A stretch of 13,928 nt of DNA from Streptosporangiaceae bacterium. Lineage in GTDB: Bacteria > Actinomycetota > Actinomycetes > Streptosporangiales > Streptosporangiaceae. The position numbers and the translations under genes were made by a program. Shown here in pieces: positions 1-7,650 of the stretch; positions within the stretch are counted from its first letter, which is position 1, and each line of letters opens with the position of its first letter. The notes below the pieces were generated by a model. It was not told the origin of the DNA and did no database searches. It was given only the letters and a program-made list of their open reading frames with translations. The stretch spans positions 1 to 13,928 of the forward strand of contig JASHSZ010000616.1 of assembly GCA_030040815.1 (NCBI GenBank). The letters are read 5' to 3'.

Positions 1-1
1 A

Positions 2-1720
2 CCCGGCCAGGTCCTACCTGGCGCCGGGCGCCGCGGTCCGGGGACACCCGGCGCGCTGCCCCCCGCCCCGTCCTTCGGCGGGGCACCTCGGCCCGGCGTC
101 GCGGTCCCTCGTCCGGTGCTGCCGGGTGCCGCGCAGCCTGAGGCGGGCGCGGAATACATCGCCAGGTCCAGCGCGGTCATGGCGGTAGGCACCTTCGGCT
201 CTCGGATCACCGGTTTCCTTCGCACGATCGCACAGTCTTACGCGCTCGGTTTTCTTGGCATCGCGGCGGCGTACAACCTGTCCAACACGCTGCCCAACGC
301 CGTCTACAACCTGGCCCTCGGTGGCATTCTGACTAGCGTCATCGTGCCGCTGATCGTGAACGCCACGAAGCGTGATGGCGGCCGTAGCGGCTATGACCAG
401 CGGATGTTCACGCTGATCACGATTGCGCTGGCTGGCATCACGCTGGTTGCCGAGGCGGCCGTCGTTCCGATCGTGCACCTCTACGCAGGCAGCAAGATCT
501 CCCATGCACACGCGACGCTGCACCTAGCCGTCATTTTCGCCTTGTTCTTCATCCCGCAGATTTTCTTCTACGGGATCAGCTCGCTGATCGGCGCGATCCT
601 CAACTCGCGCGGGAGCTTCGCCGCGCCGATGTGGACGCCGATCGTCAACAATGTGGTCGTCATCGGCGTGCTCGGCCTCTATGTCGCGATGGCCGGGTTG
701 CGGAAGAGCCCGGCCACCATCTCCGGGCATGAGGTGGCCCTGCTCGGGCTCGGCACCACGCTGGGCATCGTTGCCCAGACGGTCGCGCTGGTTCCTGCGC
801 TCCGCCGAGTCGGCTTCCGCTGGCACCCGCGCACCGACTTCCACCGGGCCGAGGTCGCCGAGATCGGCCGGATGGCGGGCTGGATGTTCGGCTACGTCGC
901 CACCACCCAGATCTCGCTGCTCGTCGCGACGAAGCTCGCGACTGACGCGAGCCAGATGGGGATCACCGACTACAACTATGCCTGGCTGCTGTTCCAGCTG
1001 CCGTACGCGGTGGTGGGCATCTCGGTGATCACCGCGCTGCTGCCGCGGATGAGCGCGCACGCGTCCGAGCGACGATATCGCCTGGTTCGGCAGGACTTCT
1101 CGACCGGTATACGGCTCGCTGCCTCGATTGTGGTGCCATGCTCGTTGGTACTGGCTGTGCTCGGCCCGGCGCTCGCCGAACTGTTCTTCGCGCACGGCGC
1201 CACGAGCGTGTCGCAGGCGAGGTACATGGGCCTCGTGTTCGCCGTGTTCTGCCTCGGGCTGCTGCCCTACATGCTGTTCCAGTTGCAGCTTCGCGTTTTC
1301 TACGCGCTGCACGACAGTAAGACGCCGGCGATCATTGGCCTAGTCGCCATGGTCGTAAACATCGTCGCTAACGTCATCGCGCTCGACTCGCTGCCGGCCA
1401 GCAGAGTGGTGGCTGGCCTCGGGGTGGGCTTCGGCCTGGCGAACTTGGTCGGCAGCGTGCTGGCGTGGAGCATCCTCAGCCGTCGCCTGCACGGCCTCGA
1501 CGGCTACCGCATCGGCCGGTCCCTCGTTCGAATGCACGCGGCTGCCATCCCGGCCGCGTTGCTCGCGATGATCGTCGCAATCCTGACCAGCAACTCGGCG
1601 GTCGTCGTCATCATCGGGGGTGGCCTGGCGACGGGCATGTACTTCATGTTCGCCCGCGCGCTGCGGATCGACGAGCTCGCCAGCCTTCGCCGGACCGTCC
1701 TGGGGCGGCTCGGCCGGTAA
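2..1720 (+). CDS. murJ: Lipid II flippase MurJ (MviN family), 5' end probably outside the window
   Basis: This is an integral membrane protein of the MOP superfamily that moves lipid II across the cytoplasmic membrane for peptidoglycan synthesis. Hydrophobic segments run through the whole protein, as expected for about 14 membrane helices. The family signature GTFGSRITGFLRTIA lies near the N-terminus and holds the Ser-Arg...Arg residues that line the MurJ cavity. The frame is open without a stop from base 2. A GTG at 116 would give 534 residues, but the Pro/Gly-rich sequence before it looks like the cytoplasmic N-terminal extension common in actinobacterial MviN proteins. The true start therefore probably lies left of the window. 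The gene ends with TAA at 1718-1720 and is followed on the same strand by its usual partner, the pseudokinase. Family assignment is secure; the start is not. Confidence 0.93.
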   Translation, partial: PGQVLPGAGRRGPGTPGALPPAPSFGGAPRPGVAVPRPVLPGAAQPEAGAEYIARSSAVMAVGTFGSRITGFLRTIAQSYALGFLGIAAAYNLSNTLPNAVYNLALGGILTSVIVPLIVNATKRDGGRSGYDQRMFTLITIALAGITLVAEAAVVPIVHLYAGSKISHAHATLHLAVIFALFFIPQIFFYGISSLIGAILNSRGSFAAPMWTPIVNNVVVIGVLGLYVAMAGLRKSPATISGHEVALLGLGTTLGIVAQTVALVPALRRVGFRWHPRTDFHRAEVAEIGRMAGWMFGYVATTQISLLVATKLATDASQMGITDYNYAWLLFQLPYAVVGISVITALLPRMSAHASERRYRLVRQDFSTGIRLAASIVVPCSLVLAVLGPALAELFFAHGATSVSQARYMGLVFAVFCLGLLPYMLFQLQLRVFYALHDSKTPAIIGLVAMVVNIVANVIALDSLPASRVVAGLGVGFGLANLVGSVLAWSILSRRLHGLDGYRIGRSLVRMHAAAIPAALLAMIVAILTSNSAVVVIIGGGLATGMYFMFARALRIDELASLRRTVLGRLGR

Positions 1721-1879
1721 CGGTTTGCAGCCAGCTGGACACAGGGCAGCCGCAGCGCGCCCGGGCGGCCTAGCATGGAGGGCAGCACCGTTGTCCGTCC
1801 GCGTCGTGGCGCCAGCGACCGCTGCTCACTTACGGCACGCGAGAGGAGGTCTGAGGGCTCTCGCGCCTTCTCCGGGATA

Positions 1880-3418
1880 ATGACCACGTTCACCTCAGAC
1901 CCGGGCACCAGGCTCGGCGGCCGGTACCGGCTCGAAGAACGGCTCGCTGAGGCCGGCGGCTGGTCGGCGTGGCGGGCGATCGACGAGATCCTGGCCCGGC
2001 CAGTGAGCGTCATCACGTTCGTCGCAGGGTTCCCGCGGCTGGCGCAGGTGGTGACCGCGGCCAGAGCGGCCAGCCGACTGACGGACACGCGGCTCACCCA
2101 GGTGTTCGATGTGGAGGACAGCTGGGATCACGGTTACATCGTGCTCGAGTGGCCGGTCGGCGACACGCTGGCCGACCTGCTCGCCGGGGGGTCGATCGAG
2201 GCAAACGCTGCGGCACGGATCGTCGCCGAAGCGGCTGCTGCGCTTTCGGGCGCGCACGCGAACGGCCTGGCCCACCTGTGCCTGCGGCCCGACGCGATCC
2301 GGTGGACTGCGGGTGGCGGGGTCAAGGTAACGGGCCTGGGCATCGACGCGGCACTATCCGGGGTGACCGCCGACGATCCGGAACTGGCCGACACCCGTGG
2401 ACTCGGGCAACTGCTGTACGCCGCGCTGACCGGGCTGTGGCCCGGCCCGGACTGCCCGGAGCTACCATCGGCACCGGAGCCAAACGGCGAGCTGGCACGG
2501 CCGGCCAAGGTGCGCGCTGGCATATCGCGGGGTCTGGACGAGGTGGCCGGGCGTGCGCTGGCCCTTCCCGGCCTCGACGGCGAGGCGGCCTACCAGTCGC
2601 CCGCTGAGCTGGCCGCGGCGCTGTCAGCCGCAATTCCGCCGGTGCAGCTGACAATGGCCATCCAGCGCGGGCACCCGGCTGCCGACCGGACACGCGCCGG
2701 CCGGTCGCAGGTGCCGAGCGCGCGCCGCTACGGCGAGACACAGTCAGCCCGGTCTCTCCCGTCCGCACCCCGCCGCAGTCCGGTGCGGGTAGTCGCGGTG
2801 AGTGCGCTGGTCGTCGTGGCCGTCGCCGGGGCCACTACCGCTGCCGTACACCTGCTGCAGAAGTCGCCGGGCCCACCTGTCGCGAGCAAGCCCCATACCG
2901 CGAAGCCGTCGACGTCCACCCCTGCTGCCACGCTGATTGCCCCGGTGTCCGCTAGCGGCTTCGACGCGCTGAACCCGAGCGATCAGGGGGACGAGAACAG
3001 CAACCAGGCTGCGAACGTGCTCGACGGCAACCCAGCCGGCTGGAGCACTCAGCAGTACGACGGCGTCAGCGGCAGCCAGTATCCGACATTCGGGGACCTC
3101 AAGGCTGGCACGGGCTTCATCCTCGACCTGGGCCGGGCCGTGCGCCTCCAGTCAGTGACGGTGACCTTTGGCAATCAGCCGGGCGCGGATGTCGAGATCA
3201 AGCTGGGCGATTCCAATGCCCGGACCTCGGCGAACCTCGCGGCGATGACGACCGTCGCGAGCGCCAACGATGTCTCCGGCAGCTACACGTTCACGACAAC
3301 GTCCAGCGCTACTGGCCAGTACCTGGTGATCTGGTTTACCCAGCTACCGCCAATGGCCGGAGCCCAGAACAAGTTCGAGGCGCAGATCTTCCACGTGGTG
3401 GTGCGCGGGGAGGCATGA
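1880..3418 (+). CDS. Membrane-anchored pseudokinase with extracellular jelly-roll domain (unfused MviN C-terminal part)
   Basis: From ATG 1880 the protein has 512 residues. Residues 14-250 resemble a Ser/Thr kinase domain whose active-site motifs are lost: no Lys in the VAIK position (VSVITF, 42-47), HLCLRPDAI (132-140) in place of HRDLKPxNI, and GLGID (152-156) in place of DFG. A Ser/Arg/Pro-rich linker leads to one membrane helix (about 302-325), a Pro/Thr-rich stalk, and a beta-rich extracellular domain (about 360-510) resembling a discoidin or carbohydrate-binding jelly roll. In Mycobacterium tuberculosis the same modules are fused to MurJ in Rv3910, where the phosphorylated pseudokinase binds FhaA and restrains peptidoglycan synthesis. 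Here it is a separate gene just after murJ, and a similar role is inferred. An earlier in-frame ATG at 1775 would add 35 Arg/Ser-rich residues. Neither start has a well-placed ribosome site; 1880 is preferred because conserved sequence begins shortly after it. Confidence 0.85.
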   Translation: MTTFTSDPGTRLGGRYRLEERLAEAGGWSAWRAIDEILARPVSVITFVAGFPRLAQVVTAARAASRLTDTRLTQVFDVEDSWDHGYIVLEWPVGDTLADLLAGGSIEANAAARIVAEAAAALSGAHANGLAHLCLRPDAIRWTAGGGVKVTGLGIDAALSGVTADDPELADTRGLGQLLYAALTGLWPGPDCPELPSAPEPNGELARPAKVRAGISRGLDEVAGRALALPGLDGEAAYQSPAELAAALSAAIPPVQLTMAIQRGHPAADRTRAGRSQVPSARRYGETQSARSLPSAPRRSPVRVVAVSALVVVAVAGATTAAVHLLQKSPGPPVASKPHTAKPSTSTPAATLIAPVSASGFDALNPSDQGDENSNQAANVLDGNPAGWSTQQYDGVSGSQYPTFGDLKAGTGFILDLGRAVRLQSVTVTFGNQPGADVEIKLGDSNARTSANLAAMTTVASANDVSGSYTFTTTSSATGQYLVIWFTQLPPMAGAQNKFEAQIFHVVVRGEA

Positions 3419-3423
3419 GCCAA

Positions 3424-3439
3424 GGCGGCCGGCGCCGCC
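3424..3439 (+). terminator. GC-rich hairpin just after the pseudokinase gene
   Basis: GGCGGC and GCCGCC form a 6-base-pair stem around a four-base CGGC loop, five bases after the TGA of the pseudokinase gene. No T-run follows. It could be a weak terminator or an mRNA 3' end structure separating this gene from the sigma factor gene. It may also be chance in GC-rich DNA. Confidence 0.35.
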
Positions 3440-3568
3440 AACCCGGTCCTCCCGAACGTGACGGTGGCCACAGCCCGCGCTCCGAGGGTTTGCCATGATG
3501 AAGTGATCAGCACCGGGCATCGCTTGCTGGCGCGCTGCGGCTGGCGCTGCACGGCGCGTCGTCCGGGG

Positions 3569-3574
3569 GGAGGT
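3569..3574 (+). promoter_or_regulatory. Strong Shine-Dalgarno sequence (GGAGGT) ahead of the sigma factor gene
   Basis: GGAGGT sits at the end of a run of G (3565-3574) inside the open frame that continues into the sigma factor. The only in-frame codon at a normal distance is ACG 3579; there is no ATG, GTG or TTG in this frame between the stop at 3504-3506 and GTG 3699. The site suggests that translation starts here rather than at 3699. Confidence 0.5.
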
Positions 3575-3698
3575 AGCGACGGATTCGCACGATCAGCAGC
3601 CCGAGCGCTACGCCCTGCCAGAGCAGCGCAGACCAACCGCGCAGCCACCAGCGGGGCAGGACGGCGGCCCTTCGGACGCTGAACTGCTGCGGAGGCAC

Positions 3699-4301
3699 GT
3701 GGCCGGCGATCCCGATGCGTTCGGCACGCTGTTCGAGCGGCACCGAGACCGGCTATGGGCCGTCGCCGTCCGGACGCTCGGGGATCCGGAAGAGGCTGCC
3801 GATGCGCTCCAGGATGCCATGATCGCCGCGTTCCGCCGGGCTGGCAGCTTCCGCGGTGATTCCGCGGTCACGACGTGGCTGCACAGGATCGTGGTCAATG
3901 CCGCCCTTGACCGGATGCGTCGCCGGGCGGCCCGGCCGACCGCGACCACTCAGGACGAGCTGGCCCTCGACGCGCTGGCAACTGGGGCGAGTCAGCCCGC
4001 AGACCCCTCAGGCAGCAGCGACACCGCCATCGACGTGCGCGCCGCGCTCCGGCAGCTCGTGCCCGAGCAGCAGGCTGCGCTGGTGCTCGTCGATATGCTC
4101 GGCTACCCCGTCGCCGACGCCGCCGAGATTCTCGGCGTGTCGGAGGGTACTGTCAAAAGTCGGGCGGCGCGCGGCCGGGCCAAGCTGCAGCCGCGGCTCG
4201 CGCACCTCCGTTCTGGCCAGATCCCAGAGCAGAAGCAGCGGAACCAATCCGCCGCCCGGCGCGTCCTACCTGCGCGGGATGGGGGTGATGAGCAGCCATG
4301 A
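3699..4301 (+). CDS. sigM: ECF RNA polymerase sigma factor, SigM-like
   Basis: This is a group 4 (ECF) sigma factor. From GTG 3699 it has 200 residues. Sigma-2 covers about residues 1-75 (AGDPDAFGTLFERHRDRLW, then EEAADALQDAMIAAFRR for core polymerase binding and WLHRIVVNAALDRMRRR for -10 recognition). Sigma-4 covers about 112-170, with the recognition helix at VSEGTVKSRAARGRAKL. The stop overlaps the anti-sigma start as ATGA. Position between the mviN genes and trxBA matches sigM of Mycobacterium and Streptomyces. The frame upstream also encodes SDAELLRRH, which belongs to the first helix of this family, so GTG 3699 is probably too late. A strong ribosome site at 3569-3574 points to an ACG start at 3579, giving about 240 residues. 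GTG 3699 has GGAGG only three bases before it, closer than usual. The coordinates given are the conservative standard-codon choice. Confidence 0.88.
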   Translation: MAGDPDAFGTLFERHRDRLWAVAVRTLGDPEEAADALQDAMIAAFRRAGSFRGDSAVTTWLHRIVVNAALDRMRRRAARPTATTQDELALDALATGASQPADPSGSSDTAIDVRAALRQLVPEQQAALVLVDMLGYPVADAAEILGVSEGTVKSRAARGRAKLQPRLAHLRSGQIPEQKQRNQSAARRVLPARDGGDEQP

Positions 4302-5233
4302 CCCGGCACGCCAGCGCTGAACAGCTCGCCCTTCTCTCCGAGGGTGAGCTCCGGCGCCGCAAGGCCGCGAAAGTCGCCGCGCACCTGGCTGGCTGCACGC
4401 AGTGCACGCACCTGCTGGCGGAGCTCTCCGAGGTTCCCGCGGTGCTGAGGGCGGTCCCCTATCCGCCGCTGCCGCAAACCGTGTCGATCCATATCGAGTC
4501 GGCCATTCGGGTCGAGGTGAACCATCGGCTCGCTGCGGCGCCTGTCACCGAAGCCGGGCGGGGACTTCTGCCGGCCCGCAGCGGCCGTCAACGGCCCAGC
4601 ACAGGCGAGCGTGGCTGGCATCTGCCCGGTCTGTCGGTACCGGCGACCCGGCTGGTCGCTGCCGCCGGCGCGCTCGTGCTCGTGGGCGGTGGCGGCTACC
4701 TGGTGGCGAGCAACGTGGTTTCCGGGATTCCGACGAGTTCGTCCTCATCGACTGCCCCGCCCTCGACCTCCCAGCCCATGACCGCGGGGCCCAACGTCAC
4801 CTACGGCAGCCCCGGATCGCAGCACACGATTCACTCGGTCAGCTCCCACATGAATTTCGTCCCCTCCCAGCTGCGGACCGAGGTTCTCGCCGCCTATCAC
4901 GAGGCACAGGTGAAGGGCGAGGCGGGCAAGGTCTCTCTGGGCGGGACGAGCGCGCCTACCGCCAGCCCGTTGTACGGCAACGCCGCAGGCGCGCCGGAGA
5001 GCAGCGCGGCCGCGGGCTCCGGTGTCGGGACCCGGCTCGCGGGCTGCATGAAGGCGATCGCAGATGGGCGCAGCGTGCTGCTGCTCGATCTGGCCAGGTA
5101 TGAGGGCAGCCCGGCAATGATCATCGTCATCGGCAGCACCGGAACGAGCCAGGCTGAGGTCATCGTCACCACCAACGGCTGCTCGGCGACCACCCCGGAT
5201 GTGGTGACGCGTGCGCCCCTCGGCCACCTGTAG
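4298..5233 (+). CDS. Transmembrane zinc-binding anti-sigma factor for the adjacent ECF sigma factor
   Basis: The protein has 311 residues. The cytoplasmic N-terminus carries the ZAS signature His29-x3-Cys33-x2-Cys36 (HLAGCTQC), with His4 a possible further ligand; this domain should hold the sigma factor inactive. A long linker leads to one membrane helix (about 117-139), a Ser/Thr/Pro-rich stalk, and an extracytoplasmic domain of roughly 150 residues. That domain has two cysteines (Cys250, Cys295), which could form a disulfide. ATG 4298 overlaps the TGA of the sigma gene by four bases, which indicates translational coupling and a matched pair. The counterpart in Mycobacterium is the anti-SigM factor next to sigM. 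The signal sensed is unknown. The pairing is inferred from domains and overlap and is strong. Confidence 0.88.
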   Translation: MTRHASAEQLALLSEGELRRRKAAKVAAHLAGCTQCTHLLAELSEVPAVLRAVPYPPLPQTVSIHIESAIRVEVNHRLAAAPVTEAGRGLLPARSGRQRPSTGERGWHLPGLSVPATRLVAAAGALVLVGGGGYLVASNVVSGIPTSSSSSTAPPSTSQPMTAGPNVTYGSPGSQHTIHSVSSHMNFVPSQLRTEVLAAYHEAQVKGEAGKVSLGGTSAPTASPLYGNAAGAPESSAAAGSGVGTRLAGCMKAIADGRSVLLLDLARYEGSPAMIIVIGSTGTSQAEVIVTTNGCSATTPDVVTRAPLGHL

Positions 5234-5267
5234 GCCCGCGGCCGATCCGGCTGAGGCCGTGCTGGCA

Positions 5268-5294
5268 GGGAATCTCGGAGGGTGTCCGATGGTT
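5268..5294 (+). promoter_or_regulatory. Sigma-R/SigH-type promoter for trxBA
   Basis: GGGAAT at 5268-5273 is followed by exactly 18 bases and then GTT at 5292-5294. This matches the consensus GGAAT-N18-GTT known for SigR of Streptomyces and close to that of SigH of Mycobacterium, whose classic target is trxBA. It lies 44 bases before the trxB GTG at 5339, leaving room for a transcription start near 5300 and a short leader. No other GGAAT I followed in the window had GTT at this distance. Confidence 0.75.
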
Positions 5295-5320
5295 ATGCCC
5301 GTGCACTGGCGTGCCAGCCC

Positions 5321-5328
5321 GGAGAGGG
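5321..5328 (+). promoter_or_regulatory. Ribosome binding site of trxB
   Basis: GGAGAGGG lies about 10 bases before GTG 5339 and fixes this start. The competing GTG at 5282 has no spaced ribosome site and would fall inside the promoter. Confidence 0.65.
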
Positions 5329-5338
5329 ACATACAGCA

Positions 5339-6313
5339 GTGACCGACGTGCGTGACGTCATCATCATCGGATCAGGGCCGGCGGGTTACACGGCCGCGCT
5401 GTATGCCGCCCGGGCGCGGCTGCGCCCGCTGGTTTTCGAGGGCTCGGTGACCGCAGGCGGCGCGCTCATGAACACCACGGACGTTGAGAACTTTCCGGGC
5501 TTTTCTGACGGGATACTGGGCCCTGACCTAATGGACCAGCTGCGGAAGCAGGCAGAGCGGTTCGGCGCGGAGCTCGTGCCCGATGACGTCACCGCGGTCG
5601 ACCTGACCCTGACGCCGAAGATCGTGCAGGTCGGTGACCACGCGTATCAGGCGCGGACGGTGATCGTCGCGACCGGATCCGGGTACCGGGAGCTCGGCAT
5701 ACCCGGCGAGAAACGGCTGTCGGGTCACGGCGTGTCCTGGTGCGCGACCTGCGACGGCTTTTTCTTCCGGGAGCAGGACATCGCCGTAGTGGGAGGCGGT
5801 GACTCGGCCATGGAGGAAGCGACCTTCCTGACCCGCTTTACGAGCAGTGTGACTGTCGTCCACCGCAGGGACACCCTGCGTGCGTCGAAGATCATGCAGG
5901 ACCGGGCGACGGCTAACCCCAAGATCCGGTTCGTGTGGGACAGCGCGGTCGTGGAGGTACTGGGTGAGAACCGGGTCACCGGACTTCGGCTCCGGAATGT
6001 CAGGACCGGCGAGGAGAGCACGCTGCCGGTGACAGGCCTGTTTGTGGCGATCGGTCATGACCCGCGTAGCGAGCTGTTCCGGGGACAGCTGGCTACCGAC
6101 GACGACGGATACCTGCTTGTTCAGCACCCTTCGACACGCACCGGCATTGACGGCGTCTTCGCCGCCGGCGACGTCGTGGACAGGATTTACCGCCAGGCTG
6201 TTACCGCGGCCGGCACTGGCTGTGCGGCCGCGATTGACGCCGAGCGGTGGCTGGCCGAGCACAAAGGGCAGGCGGCGGCACAGCCGACCGCCGCGGCCAG
6301 CTCCGGTGCGTGA
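5339..6313 (+). CDS. trxB: Thioredoxin-disulfide reductase TrxB
   Basis: This is an NADPH-dependent flavoenzyme that reduces thioredoxin in the cytoplasm. From GTG 5339 it has 324 residues, normal for the low-molecular-weight bacterial enzyme. In order: FAD-binding GSGPAG (11-16), the redox-active CATC pair (Cys135, Cys138), NADPH-binding GGGDSA (152-157) followed by [13 protein letters not shown], and the C-terminal FAD motif FAAGDV (274-279). All key residues are present. A short Ala/Gln-rich tail follows. The start at 5339 is chosen because it begins directly before the conserved [10 protein letters not shown] strand, has a ribosome site at 5321-5328, and lies behind the sigma-R-type promoter. 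An upstream GTG at 5282 would add 19 residues. trxA follows after 108 bases. Confidence 0.97.
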   Translation: MTDVRDVIIIGSGPAGYTAALYAARARLRPLVFEGSVTAGGALMNTTDVENFPGFSDGILGPDLMDQLRKQAERFGAELVPDDVTAVDLTLTPKIVQVGDHAYQARTVIVATGSGYRELGIPGEKRLSGHGVSWCATCDGFFFREQDIAVVGGGDSAMEEATFLTRFTSSVTVVHRRDTLRASKIMQDRATANPKIRFVWDSAVVEVLGENRVTGLRLRNVRTGEESTLPVTGLFVAIGHDPRSELFRGQLATDDDGYLLVQHPSTRTGIDGVFAAGDVVDRIYRQAVTAAGTGCAAAIDAERWLAEHKGQAAAQPTAAASSGA

Positions 6314-6373
6314 CCCGATGGCAGCACCGAGCAGCAGAACCGAGCCCGCCAGACGGAGATTTGAGCACAATCC

Positions 6374-6388
6374 CGGCCAAAGTGGCCG
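6374..6388 (+). other. Small hairpin between trxB and trxA
   Basis: CGGCCA and TGGCCG form a 6-base-pair stem with a three-base AAG loop in the 108-base gap, about 15 bases before the trxA ribosome site (around 6405-6413). It could be an mRNA processing or partial termination element that sets the trxB:trxA ratio. The function is a guess. Confidence 0.35.
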
Positions 6389-6421
6389 AGAGGCAGTCGC
6401 AACGGGAAGGAAGTCGTAGAA

Positions 6422-6745
6422 GTGGGCGCAACCAAGGCAGTGACCGACGAGACCTTCGAGGCCGAGGTGCTGAAGGCAGGCAAGCCGGTCGTCGTGGACT
6501 ACTGGGCCGAGTGGTGCGGTCCGTGCCGGCAGGTCGCCCCGGTGCTGGAGGAGATCGCAACTGAGCACGGTGAGAAGATCGACGTCGTCAAGCTGAACGT
6601 GGACGAGAACCCAGTGGTCACGCAGCGCTACGGCATCATGAACATTCCCACGATGAACGTGTTCAAGGACGGTGAGGTCGTCAAGCAGATCGTCGGCGCC
6701 AGGCCTAAGGCCGCGCTGCTGCGCGACCTAGCGGAATTCATCTGA
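6422..6745 (+). CDS. trxA: Thioredoxin
   Basis: This 107-residue protein has the thioredoxin fold and is the electron carrier that keeps cytoplasmic proteins reduced. It is recharged by the TrxB encoded just upstream. The active site WCGPC spans 31-35, the buried Asp is in VVVDYWAEW (Asp26), and the cis-proline loop is NIPTM (Pro76). Length is typical. The start is GTG 6422, with the purine-rich GGGAAGGAAG before it. The gene is the last of the + strand block and ends 20 bases before a strong hairpin. Expression from the sigma-R-type promoter ahead of trxB is expected if the small hairpin in the gap does not stop transcription. Confidence 0.97.
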   Translation: MGATKAVTDETFEAEVLKAGKPVVVDYWAEWCGPCRQVAPVLEEIATEHGEKIDVVKLNVDENPVVTQRYGIMNIPTMNVFKDGEVVKQIVGARPKAALLRDLAEFI

Positions 6746-6765
6746 CCGACTGGGGCTGACCGCTT

Positions 6766-6810
6766 CACTCCGACCGGCCGGGTCTCCGTTCGACCTGGCC
6801 GGTCAGAGTG
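6766..6810. terminator. Long hairpin between the converging gene blocks (bidirectional terminator)
   Basis: Arms CACTC-C-GACCGGCC-G-GGTC and GACC-T-GGCCGGTC-A-GAGTG pair over 18 of 19 positions, counting one G-U, with a C/A mismatch and a 7-base loop (TCCGTTC). No T-run follows on either side, as is common for actinobacterial terminators. It lies after trxA (ends 6745) and after the acetyltransferase gene (ends 6876 on the other strand), so it can serve both. Confidence 0.8.
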
Positions 6811-6875
6811 TGACAGAGCGAGAGGGTACCGCCTAGCGGCTTGCCCACGGCCCCGCATACCGGCGCGGTGGCGAT

Positions 6876-7493
6876 TCAGGCCAAGCGCAGCGCGCGTTCT
6901 GGCTGCATCGAGCCCAGCAATCGCTCGAGGGCTACCTCGACGTCTTCCCGCCACGACAAGGCCGTCTTGAGTTCAAGCCGGAGCCGCGGATAGCGGGCGT
7001 GCGGGCGCACGGTCTTGAAGCCCACCGCAAGCAGGTAGTCGACAGGGACGACGCACGCGGGCTGCGTCCAGGTCATGTCCCCGAACGCCTCGATGGCCTT
7101 AATGCCGCGCCGGGTGAGGTCCTTGGCCATGGCCTGCACCAGTACGCGGCCGAGGCCGCCGCCGGCGAACTCGGGTGTCACCTGCGCGGTCATCAGGAGC
7201 ACGGCGTCGGCGCTCACCGGACTGGTTGGAAATGCCGCGGCCCGCGGCGCGTAGCTCGGCGGTGCGAAAGTCACGTAGCCGGCGGGCACCCCATCGACGT
7301 AGAGGATCTTTCCGCAACTGCCCCACTCCAGCAGCACACTGGAGATCCACGCTTCCTTTTCCAGAGCAGGGTCGCCGACCTCGAGAGCGCGAGCCTGGCT
7401 GACCGGATCGAGTTCCCAGAAGACGCAACGGCGACACCGCGGCGGCAGGTCGTCGAGATTGTCGAGCGTGATGCTCGCGATTCGGCGTGACAC
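6876..7493 (-). CDS. GNAT-family N-acetyltransferase, conserved near parAB in actinomycetes
   Basis: The protein has 205 residues. The GNAT core is visible: a strand ending in VTPEFAGGGLGRVLVQAMAKDL (105-126), which contains the acetyl-CoA phosphate-binding loop (GGGLGR, 111-116), followed by KAIEAFGD. The N-terminus has the unusual RCRRCVFWELDP stretch with Cys20 and Cys23; further cysteines are at 60 and 147. Similar proteins are typical of this place beside trxA and parB in Streptomyces and relatives, but the substrate is not known to me. The start is GTG 7493, with AAGGA five bases before it (7499-7503 on the + strand). It is the last gene of the - strand block and runs toward the shared terminator. 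Family is certain; function is not. Confidence 0.85.
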   Translation of the reverse strand: MSRRIASITLDNLDDLPPRCRRCVFWELDPVSQARALEVGDPALEKEAWISSVLLEWGSCGKILYVDGVPAGYVTFAPPSYAPRAAAFPTSPVSADAVLLMTAQVTPEFAGGGLGRVLVQAMAKDLTRRGIKAIEAFGDMTWTQPACVVPVDYLLAVGFKTVRPHARYPRLRLELKTALSWREDVEVALERLLGSMQPERALRLA

Positions 7494-7650
7494 GATTTTC
7501 CTTGCGGTCAGATACCCTGCGGCCCAGGCAATGTCGGCGGGCAGCTTCAGCCAGGCGGAGGCGACACTGCCGTCAGCGTCTGGTCCCGGCGTTCATGGTA
7601 CCCACCTCTGCACCGGCTGACGCTCCATGAGCGAGTTGCACTTGGCCGCG

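Noticed and set aside
61..83. CCCCGCC / GGCGGGG hairpin near the left edge as a terminator or regulatory element
   Set aside because: It lies in a frame open to the edge that probably encodes the Pro/Gly-rich MurJ N-terminus, which explains the C and G runs.
524..1312. Long open frame on the - strand within murJ (262 codons)
   Set aside because: It is the shadow of a GC-rich gene on the opposite strand; it is rich in Arg, His, Glu and Gln without domains, while the + strand frame is an unmistakable MurJ.
1771..1776. TAGCAT as a possible -10 promoter element before the pseudokinase gene
   Set aside because: No acceptable -35 sequence lies 16-19 bases upstream, so it is not supported as a promoter.
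3422..3698. Small open frame 3458-3682 on the + strand as a gene ahead of sigM
   Set aside because: No ribosome site, Arg/Ala-rich composition, and it overlaps the in-frame upstream extension of the sigma factor, which is conserved.
5528..6568. Long open frame on the - strand (346 codons) across trxB and the start of trxA
   Set aside because: It overlaps two certain genes on the other strand and shows no recognisable motif; a typical high-GC antisense frame.
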